From positions 3,162,001-3,226,000 of the forward strand of contig CM062383.1 of NCBI GenBank assembly GCA_031310005.1: a stretch of 64,000 bases of DNA, given 5' to 3'. A program made the position numbers and the translations under genes. Shown one piece after another: positions 34,962 to 46,603 of this stretch. The DNA comes from Dactylellina haptotyla. Its lineage: Eukaryota; Ascomycota; Orbiliomycetes; Orbiliales; Orbiliaceae. Below the pieces are notes generated by a model. The model searched no databases and was not told the origin of the DNA. It saw only the letters and a program-made list of their open reading frames with translations. Each line of letters begins with the position of its first letter. The first letter of the stretch is position 1.

Positions 34962-35513
34962 ATTCCTTCCATCTCCTTTCTTGCTCTTTCCGGTCTTTTC
35001 TTTTTTTTTCTGGGTTTTGATTCAGTTCCATTGGTCTGTCTAGCGAGTTTTTCCAAAAAGGTCCTAATAATAATACCCTTTTTTCTTTTTGGATATGATA
35101 TATATAGAGATAGGTATATATATATATTGCTTTGTCCAATTTCTTGCCCGTTCGTCGGGTGTGGGGTTACCAGTGTTTCTTCCGTTCAGGTCTTGCAAGG
35201 GATGTTATTCGGGCTTGTCATTTTTCGTGGTTTTTAAAATCTTTTATTTTGTATATTTAAGAAGTTTTCTCTGTAGATAGCATGGGTTTTTGGCTACAAT
35301 TTCAGTCATCTGAATTTCTGCATTATTTTTAAAATCAATCTACTTGGGAGTTAGAAATCTATAAGAGCTTTAATTTCATGAACCCATTTCTTTAAGTGTA
35401 AAACAACGTCTGTACAGTACAATTTCTGCAGAGTCACAGCAGAGAATATCAACAATTAACGCCCGATTCAATTTCCGAATTCGAATTCCACTTTCCGTTC
35501 GAAAAGACACAGT
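34962..35513. other. convergent intergenic, T-rich 3' flanks
   Basis: About 550 bp between two convergent stops, with T-rich runs at 35000-35010 and TATA-like repeats at 35095-35130. These fit 3' untranslated and polyadenylation sequence. No gene is supported. Confidence 0.45.
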
Positions 35514-35897
35514 TTATCCCTTCAACCCAGCCTTCTCCAGCAAATCGTTCGTCTTCTTCTGCAGCTTCTGGATCTCGTCGCCTGATGTTTTAATCTCCTC
35601 TCGTTCCGCTTTGATCTATCAATTACAAAACAGATATACAATTAGCGAATGCACTCTCCAAGTAGAGGGAGAATATCAACTTACAAAGGCTTCAGCATCG
35701 CTGGCTAGATTCTCATTCCACTGTCCCTTCCCTGCCTTCTGGTCCTTCAGCGAGTTGTTCTTATGATCGTTCAGCTTTTCCGGATCATTCTCGTGGCGGG
35801 AGCTGTAACTTGAGTATTGTGCTCGAGCGGTGGTAAACGCGAGTGCGCCGCGGGAAGGGGCGAGGAAGATGCGGCGGGAGATGATTGATGTGGACAT
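35514..35897 (-). CDS. small mitochondrial protein, function unknown
   Basis: Two exons around an intron of about 70 bp give a protein of about 104 residues. The N-terminus MSTSIISRRIFLAPSRGALA is a likely mitochondrial presequence. The mature part is hydrophilic, with SSRHENDPEKLNDHKNN, GKGQWNENLASDAEAF, and a coiled-coil-like end IKAEREEIKTSGDEIQKLQ, finishing EKAGLKG before TAA at 35514-35516. The short-protein layout recalls small fungal mitochondrial proteins of unknown role, some loosely annotated as ATPase-inhibitor-like or carrier-like. I cannot support either label from the sequence. It is in tandem with the Clr5 gene and convergent with the SNARE gene. Confidence 0.75.
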
Positions 35898-36549
35898 TTT
35901 CTATTGTCTTCTTTTCGAAAACGCGGGAGACAGGAATAGTAAAAGTTGGAGGAAGGGAGGAGTTTTGAAAGGAACACAATTCTCGGAGGTGAGTGAGGGT
36001 AGTAAGTGAGAGCGATGGCGTAATTATCCTTCTCAATTGATTGTTGTAAACACGAGAATATTATATCTCGATGCTCTTGTGAGTAATTTGATCCGTGACG
36101 CGGTTGGTAGCTCAGTTACAGTTTCAACCAAATAATTACTGCTAACAAAATATGAGGGAAGAGGTTTGGTTTAAATATCTCCTCCCGAGTACCTAAGTAT
36201 ACAGGATTTTCGTATTAAAAATCATAAACGGACCGATCGATTGCGATCCCAACACCCTTCGACGGGACCGGCTCTTAGATGATATCATGTTGAGCGTTGG
36301 CCCGAGCCCTTTGCGGCGAGATTAGTGAGCGCCAGGCAAAGAAAGCGTATGACGTCAAGGCGGGTCCTGCCGGGTTGGGTTAGGTCCGGCCATAAACAGC
36401 AGCCCGTTGTTGTACTCCCCGTTTTGCGTTGTAGGTGGTGTATATGTGATAGATAGGTCGCCAATGCATTTAAACGCGAATACATTATTATTATGATTAT
36501 TATTGAAAACACCTTAAACAAGCTTATAAAACATACTAAAAACTGGACA
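35898..36549. other. intergenic, promoter of the small mitochondrial protein
   Basis: About 650 bp, largely AT-rich, with no supported gene. It includes the start region of the small mitochondrial gene and the 3' flank of the Clr5-domain gene. Confidence 0.4.
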
Positions 36550-38253
36550 TCAGATAGTGTACTGTTTTTGATAAATATACTCGGAGATATTGTCAGGCAC
36601 TGCCGTGACAATCGTACACATCGGTTTAGGCAATCCTGTAAATTGAACCCGCAACCTCCTCGCAATAAAATTAAACAAAACGTCGGCAATGTAACTAGTA
36701 TTGTCGCCCTTGTATATCGAATCAAACTCGTCGTAAAATTCTCCAATTGGCGTCAATAGTAGTAGTTTTGCAACTCCATCCTTCTCATCCAAATAATAGT
36801 CCATCCAGCTTGTAACACCATCGAAAACTAGTAATAGATCTATTTCCATCCAGAAATAGAGGGTGGTCTTCTCTGATGAGGTTTCTCCACAGATGACGAG
36901 CTCTTCGTCCAACAGCTGTCCGCGGATGGAATCCCAGGGCTTATTGGACCTCAGTACGGTGATGGCCCGCTCTAGTTTATCCGGATGAATATGAAATGGC
37001 ACCCTATAATGATGAGCTTTGAACTTCGATCTCTCTGGGTCCGACTGTTGAGCCTGCAGGCGCGGCCCGCCCTCAACCATCGCGCTGAGAATCTCAAGCG
37101 CGATGATCCTCCCGCTGGGTATCTGACCATACATCCTGCGTTTGGTGGCGTAATTATAGTTGTGAGTGCCTGAGACTGAGGGAAATCTCTCATCGGTTTC
37201 CCCAGATGGGAATTCGTACTTAATCCCTTCGCTCCCGATTTTCTCACAATGGTCAGTCTCCGCCATAAATCTTTCTATCGTCGGTTTGATCTCTTCTGTC
37301 TCTTCTTCTGGGTCAGGGAAGAAAATAACACCTTCTTGAGCGGATCTGCGATATATTTCCAGCTCGTCTTCGTGGCGAGATAAGAAATCTTCGAGATTCT
37401 CACGAGATATTATGATTGGAACAAGCAGCGAGGCCGCACAACTGGCATGGCGACACCTAATTATCGCTAATTTCTTATCTTTCGCGTCTGCTGCAGGTGT
37501 GTGGGGTTCTGGTGACTGCTATCCGCCCCAGTCAATCGCAATCTCGAAAATGAAACTCCAAGAATTATACGCTTACCACAAAGGGAGGAGACTGTCCCTC
37601 GGGAGCATCGGTCATGTTCACATCAACCGAACCAGCAGCAGGAGTGTAAGCCTGGTAACGAGACGATTTACCTGGCTGCAAAGCCGGAGTCTCTTTTCCG
37701 TTCGTGAAGCAGCACTGTTAGCAAAGTTCTTATCGCGCTTCGACTGACCGAAAATATAACTTACCAGGAAGCTGACATTTCTCACGAAAGTATGCCTTTG
37801 AGCGCTCGATCTTCTCCATATCGATATCTTGCTCCGAGCACAAATTCTTGATCGCAGTAGGCTTTCCTACCGCTTCCCGTTGCGCCATCTCGTGGGTGAT
37901 ATACTTCATGTCTTCGCATGGGATGTGTCTCGTCAACCCCCATTCTGCGAATTTTCTCTTATACTGATCGACACTATGAGTATACCCAACGGTAAGTCAA
38001 ATTCGAGCAATTCTAATATATATATATATATATATACAAAATAACATATGAAGAGTGTATACCTGGCAGTAAATTGGTACCGAGAAATCATCTCATCTCG
38101 AATTTGGTGTATCTTCTTATGCTGGGAATTCAATTCCGCGATAACTTGATAGTATTTTCGCCATTCTTCTGCTGGGATATCTCTGTTGCGTTTCTTTTGG
38201 GCTCCCGCCCGAGGATTGTAAGGTTTGAAGGTAGCTTTTTGGAGTGGCAACAT
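36550..38253 (-). CDS. Clr5-domain protein
   Basis: The ATG at 38251-38253 gives MLPLQKATFKPYNPR. A Clr5 domain follows: RDIPAEEWRKYYQVI, then after an intron VDQYKRKFAEWGLTRHIP, the usual W...Y.RKF..WG pattern. The intron contains a TA repeat. Further introns follow QLPG and SPPFV. The long final exon begins in ADAKDKKLAIIRCRHASCAA, continues through MAETDHCEKIGSEG, and ends EYIYQKQYTI at 36550. That 3' part has aromatic and acidic segments such as YFWMEIDLLLVFDGVTSWM but no fold I recognise. Clr5 domains occur at the N-terminus of many fungal proteins, often with poorly known C-terminal parts, and may have a DNA- or chromatin-related role. Exon joining is supported by frame and by GT..AG sites. 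Spliced length is roughly 460 residues. Confidence 0.75.
38016..38036. repeat. TA dinucleotide microsatellite in an intron
   Basis: About ten TA repeats lie within the first intron of the Clr5-domain gene. It may be length-variable between strains. Confidence 0.9.
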
Positions 38254-39664
38254 ATTTTTCAATAAAGTACCATGTACTTAGGTATATAATGTGAGATATT
38301 TGGAAAAGAGTTGAAATTGCGGGTTTGGGTATGTGAGCATGCCAGCGAAGAGAAAGAAACCCCAATATATATACAACGCCGCAACGTCTTCGGGTTCAAT
38401 CTGAAAACGAGTTCGTTGTGTTTTCGATGATCCAGGATCAGTGAAATGTGATTAACGAGACAATTAGAAAGACACGTCATGTCCGCACATGCTACATATT
38501 AAGGTCAAGTTGTCAACGACGGGAAGGATAAAAGGAATTCCGGGGCAAGATTTTTAGATAATGCAGTATGTTTCATTATTTCCTTATCGAGGAATACTCG
38601 ATGAGAGCTAGAGGGGCTTATGGGATCCATCGTGCATGCAGGACTCATTATTGCAATCATTGGGTACCATGTTGATCCAAGTGCAACCGCTTGGTGCTTC
38701 CACAATTCCACAGCCATGCACATGTAGGTATACCTCAACATGTATTCACAGGGGGAACCTGCATGACGAGCGCTAAGAAGAATCCTTTAAATGGCAGAAA
38801 GGAAATATGGTCTTAAAATTCTATCCTACTTGAGGCCAACCTCAATTTATAGAGACGAGGCATCGGTATTTCAAGAAAATTATTGGTTCCATTAGGTTAT
38901 CTGATTTGCCCTGGATGTTTGCTTTTTGGAAACGAGTATTACCATATTCGGTTCACTAGCGAGTCCCCAACATAAGGCCATCGTGATTTGGCCAAAGACT
39001 GATCATTGTCAGAGCCTCGGACGCACAACTCACATGGTACTAACTAGCTGCAAATTTGCATCATCAACCATGAGAGAAGGAAAAAAGATCCCGAATACCC
39101 AAAGTCCCAGGTGGGATTGGAACAGGCCAATACGCGATATCGGTGCAATATTTTTGGTATCAGGGATGCGCTCGCTTTGCTCCGAAAGCAAAAGAAGCAA
39201 AGGTCGAAAAAAAGAAGCAGAGGTCACAAAAAAGAAAAAGCAAAGGTTGATGAAAAGAAGCAGAGGTCCCCGTGAGACCAGCAGAGGTCACAAAAAAATA
39301 AAAAGGCAAAGGTCGAAAAAAGAAGCAGAGGGCTGCGAAACCACCAGCAGAGATCACAAAAAAAGAAAAATACATCCTTGTCTCGCAAGCCAGATACCTA
39401 CTGTTCCCGCAAAAACTCCCACAACGCATCAACTTCAGATCGCAGATTCCACACATACACTTGCCATAGGCCACTACTACCAGTTCACAACGTTTAAGAT
39501 AGCCCACCTATCCCGTTTTTATATAAGTAGAACGTACCGTCAGAGTCGCCGAGTCTCTCATCTCAAGAAGTGTCAATCACATTAAATCTTTATCGATAGT
39601 AATTTAGTAACTGAATACATCATTCTAAACCCTCTGCCCTGCTTCCGTCCATATTTCAAAGACA
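38254..39664. other. intergenic with purine-rich tandem repeat
   Basis: About 1.4 kb with no secure gene. A 219-codon open frame at 38926-39585 is mostly low-complexity Lys/Arg because of a tandem repeat (listed separately), so I do not call it a gene. The Clr5 promoter is on the left. Confidence 0.4.
39190..39370 (+). repeat. imperfect purine-rich tandem repeat
   Basis: Three imperfect copies of about 50-65 bp, each with the words AAAGGTCGAAAAAA or a variant, GAAGCAGAGG, and TCACAAAAAA. Almost all bases on the plus strand are A or G. Copies differ by insertions and substitutions. Units 2 and 3 also carry a CCAGCAGAG(G/A)TCACAAAAAA block. Confidence 0.7.
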
Positions 39665-39982
39665 ATGATCAATACCACAGTTTTGTTGGAACCAACAAAA
39701 TCGGCAGAGGTTTTACCCAATGCCACCACCATTAAAATAACTTTCGAGATTCCAGTAGATATCCAGCTTGGTTATCACGGGTTAAGCTCTTTGGGTTATG
39801 CTACTTCTTCACCAAATATTATTCGTCATGACAGCAAACCCGAGTCCCAAATTGTACGTCGAAGTCATTTCAGAGTTCTCTCTTAATCTCAGAGCCCAGC
39901 TAATGAAAATTTGGAAATATAATAGCATCACCACACTGGCAAAGTCTCAGCGGCTAGTGTCTCACTTTGTACTACAACCACG

Positions 39983-40210
39983 ATGCCCGATACCGTTCCT
40001 TCGCACCAAAATACCTACACTGAGTCTGGCAGTTCATTCGCAATGAGCGGAGTAACTTCTCTTCCTTGGACTCTGTATCCTACCGACGAGTGGCTTCTCA
40101 CTCAGATCGGCTGTCAGTTTGACATCCCAGAAGCTGATTTCGCTAAAATACACGCAGAAAAGGCGAATATGCTGAGAGATCTTGAAAATATCATCAATGG
40201 GAATGTTTGA
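39983..40210 (+). CDS. possible small gene upstream of the NLR, function unknown
   Basis: A 75-residue frame, MPDTVPSHQNTYTESGSS onwards, has a protein-like second half (LPWTLYPTDEWLLTQIGCQF then DIPEADFAKIHAEKAN). An earlier open frame from ATG 39665 (MINTTVLLEPTKSAEVLP) might be its first exon, but I could not find a convincing splice that keeps frame. No family was recognised. It lies about 460 bp before the NLR on the same strand. Small proteins encoded next to fungal NLRs can be functional partners, so it is worth checking. Confidence 0.3.
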   Translation: MPDTVPSHQNTYTESGSSFAMSGVTSLPWTLYPTDEWLLTQIGCQFDIPEADFAKIHAEKANMLRDLENIINGNV

Positions 40211-40671
40211 TAGCTCGAAGGATATGTAATGGGATAACCATCATCGGTCCTTTGGTAGTAGCAATCTAGTTTGGAGTACATTTCTATTTCAAAGTGTTCT
40301 CCTCGTCCAAGAGATCCTTCTTTGTATGAAACTTTGCGTTACAATCTATGCAATCAACGGTTCGTGTTGTTCTTGTTGCATTACTGGTATACCCTTGACC
40401 TTCGCAGTCTCATAACTGTGACCTTCGCACCGAGCGTTTGGTTTACGAGACAACCCTTGACCCTATATTAGATCCATCCCCCCACTTGCGCCCTTGTGAT
40501 TTGATATCCACATAATAGTTCGGATATTTCAGCATTTTTATCTTATAATAAGCAGAGGTAGCACTACGCTGCTTGTGTCCTGCTTGCAAACGTGTTAGCA
40601 ACCAAGTTCGAAAAACAAATTGGTCATTTCGAACTTCTCACTCCTCACTCTGGACAAATCACTGCAAATAT

Positions 40672-43600
40672 GGACGCTGGGATCCTAGATAACAGAGCTA
40701 AGAAAGCTTCGTCGAGAAAATCTCTTGAAGCATGCTTCGACGAAGCGCGCAACCGGTTTCGTACCCAAGTAGAGCCAGTAATCAAGAAGGATCCTAAACG
40801 CTCTAGCGCACTGAATGATTTTCTCACAGGCACTAGTCTTCAAACACTTGAAACGGCTTGCCAGGATCTCAACAACAAAGCGGAAAATAAGTCTACTAAC
40901 AATGCTAGCAAGTTACTAGCAACTTTAGATAGCTTAAAGGGTGTAGGTGATGTGTTTTTGGAGTTTGCACCAGAGAGTATATCAATTGTCTGGTTTGGAA
41001 TTAGCACTCTAATAAGCGTAAGAATATCTTGCTCCCATGGAATTTTTCGAGGTTATATAGTCTCATTTTACAATTAGATAGGAAACGCCAAAGTACAAAC
41101 ACTATTATTGATATGTGGTGCTTGTGATAGCATTACCAACATCATTGCCGATTGTGTTAGATGGGAAGCTAGAATGGCTGTTAAGCCAATCGGCGCAGAT
41201 GACGACACCCCGCAACTCGATATCTGGGAGACAGAAATCCCTGGGTTAATTCTCAGTGTTCTTGACTTTTTATGGTCTGCTAAGCCACACCTTGAAGATA
41301 GCAAAATAAAGAGTATTTCCACCCAGACCACCATCTACTACTTTCTATCAAGCATCCATGCGATTATGATATTGATGCTATCGGTGTATTTCAAGGACTC
41401 GGAAGCTCACTGAAAGATTACTTCACTAAGGAGCTTCAACAAAAGATAAACGCTCTGTTAGAAAAATACCAAGAAATTGTTAAACTTGCACAGGCGCATT
41501 TTGAAGAATCCGTGTTCCATGAGAATATGAAGACAGGACTAAAGGTCGACCAACTCATCGAGAATCTCAACAGTACGTTATCCTATTTCCTATTTAAAAA
41601 AATAACGAAATTATAACGAATATTCCTACCCGTAGAGTACGTCTTAGTCGGGCATGATTTGGTTGACGCCGTTCAAAAGCAAGCACTGCTCTACGAACTG
41701 GATCGGCAGTCCTCTCAACTCAGTATCTCGAACTCTCATAATAGTCATTTCACCTCTTTGAGCGAACGATTTGATCAAATCATAAAGAACCGAGATGGCC
41801 ATCCGGTTTCTCAATGGCTATTTGAGGAAGATGCGTATATAGACTGGAAAACCGGGTCCACGACTCTTCTTTGCATCAAAGCACCTCGAGGATACGGTAA
41901 ATCAGTAGCAATGATGAGTGTTCATCGAAATATTAGAAATAAAATATATAGCCTACCAGCGAATTTCTCCAGCACCCAGTCGAGCGGTTTATCCCAAAAT
42001 TCCGCTCTGCAAAACCCAGCTCAAAGCCAGGAAGTTCCAGTTGTCTGTCATTTCTTCTTCAAAAAGGGCGAACAAGATATACAAAAGGCGCGCACAGCCT
42101 TAGAGTCAGTTCTTTACCAACTTCTAAGCAGCAATTTCCTTCGCCGAAGCACACCAGCTCTTGTCGCAACTATTGGCGTGCTAAATCCGGAATTTGGTGA
42201 AGAGTCTGGGACTATGGGTAAAGGAACAAGCTTCCTAGAAAACCTCACTGCACTCTGTCACGCAATCAAGACGGTCGCGGAGGCAATCTCGAATCCAGTT
42301 TATATCGTGATAGACGCCCTTGACGAATGTCAGGACCGTCGTGAACAAGAGCTCCCCCAACTCATCAGGTCCTTAGCAAAGCCGACTGGCGATTCTTGTG
42401 GCTTGAAAGTTATCGTCTCTGCGAGAGACAGTATCGATATAATTAAAGAATTGGTGCCAAACGTTGAGAGCTCCTCCCTCCAAGTTCCAGACCAACTCCC
42501 GGCAGAATTGAAAGTTATCGAGATCACCGCAACAAAAAACTGGAGTGATTTGGATAGATACCTCACCCACGATGTTAGCGACGTCCTAGAAAGACGAATT
42601 GATCAATCAGAGGGAGAATTATTCGTCATTATATACAAGAAAGAAATCTCAAGGATTGTGAAAATAATTCACGAAAAGGCTAATGGCGATTTTACATTAG
42701 CTCGGATGATTCTTAAAAGTCTTCAACAACCATCAAAATATTCTCTTGAGAAGCGAATTCGGCAATTGCCCGCGGCTATCGGTGACATTTATATGGCTAG
42801 CCTCGAGGCCTTGGCTCCAGACGAGCAAGAGTTAATTGTGACTGCGCTAAAATGGGTCGTCTGGAGTGTATCAAGCATCACCTTTCTCGAAATCTCCGAT
42901 CACTATCGAGATTTGTACAAAGAACAAGATGATGAGAATCCGGAATCTTCGCACCATTCTGAGTTGGAAACTCTGATAGGAGACAACCCGTACAAGGATC
43001 CCGAAGTTAAAGATGTCTTGCATCATCTAGAGAACGCTGGCCGGGATTTCTTCAAACTGGATGCGCATACAAATTTTGTCAATGTTGATATCTCAGTCCG
43101 TGAATGGATACAAAGTGGCGCCAGTTCGTCAGTTTCGACAACCAAGGAGTCCCGCGGTTTTAATAGATTCCGGGAGAATGACGGAACCACAGTGTTTCAG
43201 TTTAGATTAACTCGTGAGTGTCCGGGGAGGATTTAGTCTCCTGCAGTCACACTAGAGAATATCATATACTGACATTCATTTCTTCTTTTATAGCATCATT
43301 TGTAAAATATGGCGATGCCCTTTCTGAGCTATTCAATGAACGAGAGGCACATATGTATATCGCCATAAATATCCGTATGTTGCAAATGCGCCCTCACTCG
43401 CTTCGGATCTACCATTCAGAAAGCTAACTTTTATATTATTCATGTTTATAGTACGCGCTCTCAATAGTACTACCTTTCAAGATAAATATCTACCTTTTGA
43501 CACTCTAGAAGTCGACAACACGTTCAACCCACCATGGCGATCGCGATATGAGGTTTTCCACTGGCAAGACCACCTCCGTATTTTACAAAAATGGTGGACT

Positions 43601-46600
43601 CCTGATAGCCTAAAAGATACATGGTGGTCTGACCTTCTTACCCAATTGACAATATTTCTAAGGCCGGAGAATTGGTACCGGTGTATGGCTCGTGGTAATC
43701 ATTTCTTCGAAACCGAATACCCGGCACCTATAGCTACTTTTTGTCGTTTGTTTCAACAGCCGATCCACGTTGCATGCGAGTTCGGACTAAATATGATAAT
43801 CGACTTATTGTCAAATGCCACGGAATCTTGGAATCGCCAGATCGAAGAAACTCACCCCCGTAAAATCGATAGAATAAGAGACTTGCGATCTGCTCGCGTA
43901 AGGGGCATTATATCTATCCATAATCCCAATACACCCAAAATAGACCGCGGCATAAAGCTTATGCTAGATTGCGAGGAATTTGTTGAATTGTTAAAGTATC
44001 TTTTCAAGGGGTATATCGATCCAACGAAGATTAAAAAATATTTTTCCATGGTGACCGCCATGAAGAGCCCATTAAGGGCAGCCTGGTTGGCAGACAGAGA
44101 ACTCAAAAAAAAAGAAGAAGCCGAAACGGTAGCCCTCAAAGATCTCTATCAGTATGCTTCCGAGAATGGTGTTGATTTGAAAAAGGATGTTGAGGACTTT
44201 CTCCAAGCCCATTCATCAAAGGAAGGTGCTGTCGGCGAAAAGCTAACAATGTTGGCCAGTCATCATCCTGGGTTCGAAATATCATTATATAATATTTCTG
44301 GGTCTGATTTAAGCAAGAGTATTAGTTCGATTTATTTGGATGATGATTACATTGCCTTGTGCGACAGACCCGATATTTGCGGCCGACTGCCACTCGACCG
44401 TGCAAAAAAGCATCCCTCAACCACCTTCAAACGCCTAATTAATCTTGGGGCAAATATTGAGAAGAAGAGCATCTCGTTTATAGGCATTAAGATCCAGACA
44501 CCGCTCTTGAGGCTATTATCTGAGCTCACTCAGATATCATTTCCAGCTGAAGAATACCGACAGATAGTAGAATCAGCTATTATGTTGATATCAGAAGGAG
44601 CAGATTTGAATATACCACTTCTCCTTCATTACGCAGCAGGGTCCCAAGACTTGAAGCTTTTTAAACTTCTTTGCATGTCTGGAGACTGGAACGTCCACGA
44701 GTCAGATAAGCATGGCAAGACGCCATTACACTACCTTTTCACACGTCAATCATCCAATGAACATGATGTACTACAAATTTGTCGTCTCCTAGTTAACATG
44801 AAACGTCACGATGGTGGTGATTTAGTAAACGTCGAAGATGAAAATAGCAAGAACGCCCTTGCGTACGCGGTAGAGGCAGGTTTTGTAGAAGGTGTCAGAC
44901 TTCTTACTCAACTAGGAGCAGATATCCACGACAAAGACAACAAAGGTCGAAATTGCTTCCATGTACTTGCCAAGAATCATATTCAAAATGCCGTGGAAAT
45001 CGCCAACTTGTTATTTGATTCAGGGGTTGATTGTACAGTCAAAGACAGCAATGGCTTTACGCCATTACCGTTCGCACTGAAAAACCGGGGCAACGAAGAA
45101 TTAGTTGACCTCCTCATTTCAAAATATACAGAGATTGGCCATTGTTCTCCTTCGCGAAATCCTCTTCTCTTCCGCGACGGTAAAGGAAACACCGTGCTTC
45201 ATTCCGCTATTGAAGCAGTTGCGCCCGCGAAAACTATCCGACGACTTCTAGACGCTGTCTCCAACTTCGTCGATATAAAATCCTTCGTTTCCGAACAAAA
45301 TTATTACGATAATGCTACAGCTCTACATATCGAACTCAGTTACTGTAACTTAGAGAAGGTGAAATTACTTACCGATATAAATTCTAATGTCACCCTACCA
45401 AGTAGATCCGGCGAAAATGTTCTGGAGAAACTCTGCGGCAGAATTTATGAAGCTTGGAGCATGAAGCAGGAAGTATCACATCAAATTGCCGTTTTCAATC
45501 ATTTGCTCGATACCGCATTCACCACAAACTATCCGCCATTCGAATTCCTCGGAACAAGTCTATTTGGCCCAAAGGTTTTCGAAATCCAGGAAGATATCAA
45601 AGAATTTGACTTGAAAAAGATTCCAACATTATGGGATAACTCTTTTACAGACAACCACGGCTGGCGTTTAGTTGATTTCCTTACTGCATACGGCGGACGG
45701 GAAGAACTTCTTACACTCTTGCCGGATCAGAAGCCGTCGCCACCTGAGAATTTCATGCTGCCATCCCAGATCAGCTGCATGATCACTGGGAATCAGAAAA
45801 TACTCCCTAACGATGGATTGTCCTTTTCCGCCAGTGGTAATAATATATTTTTGCACAACTGCAACCTACCTACAATATTGCCCCCATTCGAGAGTGGGTG
45901 ATTATTTCGAAGGATGCTAATGGTATTCTACTGGCAGATACATACGAGTCTGAATGGGAGAAAATAACACTATCCCAGACAATGATGGTAGCCGACCACC
46001 CTCTGCCTCCGATAAATAAATGGGTATATTTTGAAATCACACTTCCTCAGTTTTCCAACCCTTTGCCGTAAGTACTGCCACCTCCTTACAATCCTCGAGC
46101 CTAAATTTCCTCGAATATAGGATTCCTAATGAGTTGCTAACCTCGAGCGAATTCAATGAAGCGACGATTGGTCTCGTTGTGGATTGGGGATACGGACGAT
46201 GGTCCATCGCAGCGGGTCCACTGACAGTATTTGGAGTTTGCTTTACGAACCACCTTATTATTTCATAGCCCAATTGGACGGACCGGTAGAGACAAAAACA
46301 TATTTCGAGAACGTGCGACGCGGAAGCGTTCTAGGGTGCGGCGTCAACCCAGCAGAACGTCTCGTATTTTTTACATTAGACGGGGAGGCGACGGGTGGGC
46401 AATCAGGATTCTCAATAGGGCCAGGGCGTTACTTCCCAGTTGTTACGGTTTTTACGCATAAGAGCCATTACGGCTTCAAACTTAACTTTGGAGCTGAGCC
46501 CTTCAAATTTACGGAGGCTAACAAACCAGGGTGGGAATGGAAGATTGAATCCATAATAAACAAAAAGAACCAGGAGGACAATTCATTAGTCCGAAGTCTA

Positions 46601-46603
46601 TAG
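40672..46603 (+). CDS. NLR-like STAND protein: N-terminal domain, NACHT, ankyrin repeats, SPRY
   Basis: About nine exons encode roughly 1,800 residues. The ATG at 40672 gives MDAGILDNRAKK. Residues about 1-250 form a helical N-terminal domain of the fungal NLR kind (Goodbye/DUF7708-like), with FDEARNRFRTQVEPVI and FAPESISIVWFGISTLIS. The NACHT domain has Walker A KAPRGYGKS and Walker B VYIVIDALDEC, then SARDS. A winged-helix-like region follows (LPAAIGDIYMASLEALAPDE). Ankyrin repeats occupy about residues 1,200-1,470, including DKHGKTPLHYLF and DSNGFTPLPFAL. A SPRY domain ends the protein, with KWVYFEITLP, RRGSVLGCGVNPAERLVFFT and YGFKLNFGAEPFKF. Introns at 45837-45892, 46068-46120 and 46216-46268 are needed to assemble SPRY; the last has a weak GTCCAC donor. 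Exon 2/3 joining near 41290-41350 is uncertain. Such proteins are candidate non-self recognition or heterokaryon-incompatibility receptors. Confidence 0.85.

Noticed and set aside
38926-39585. 219-codon plus-strand frame
   Set aside because: Most of it is Lys/Arg low complexity produced by the purine-rich tandem repeat; no domain and no clear start context.
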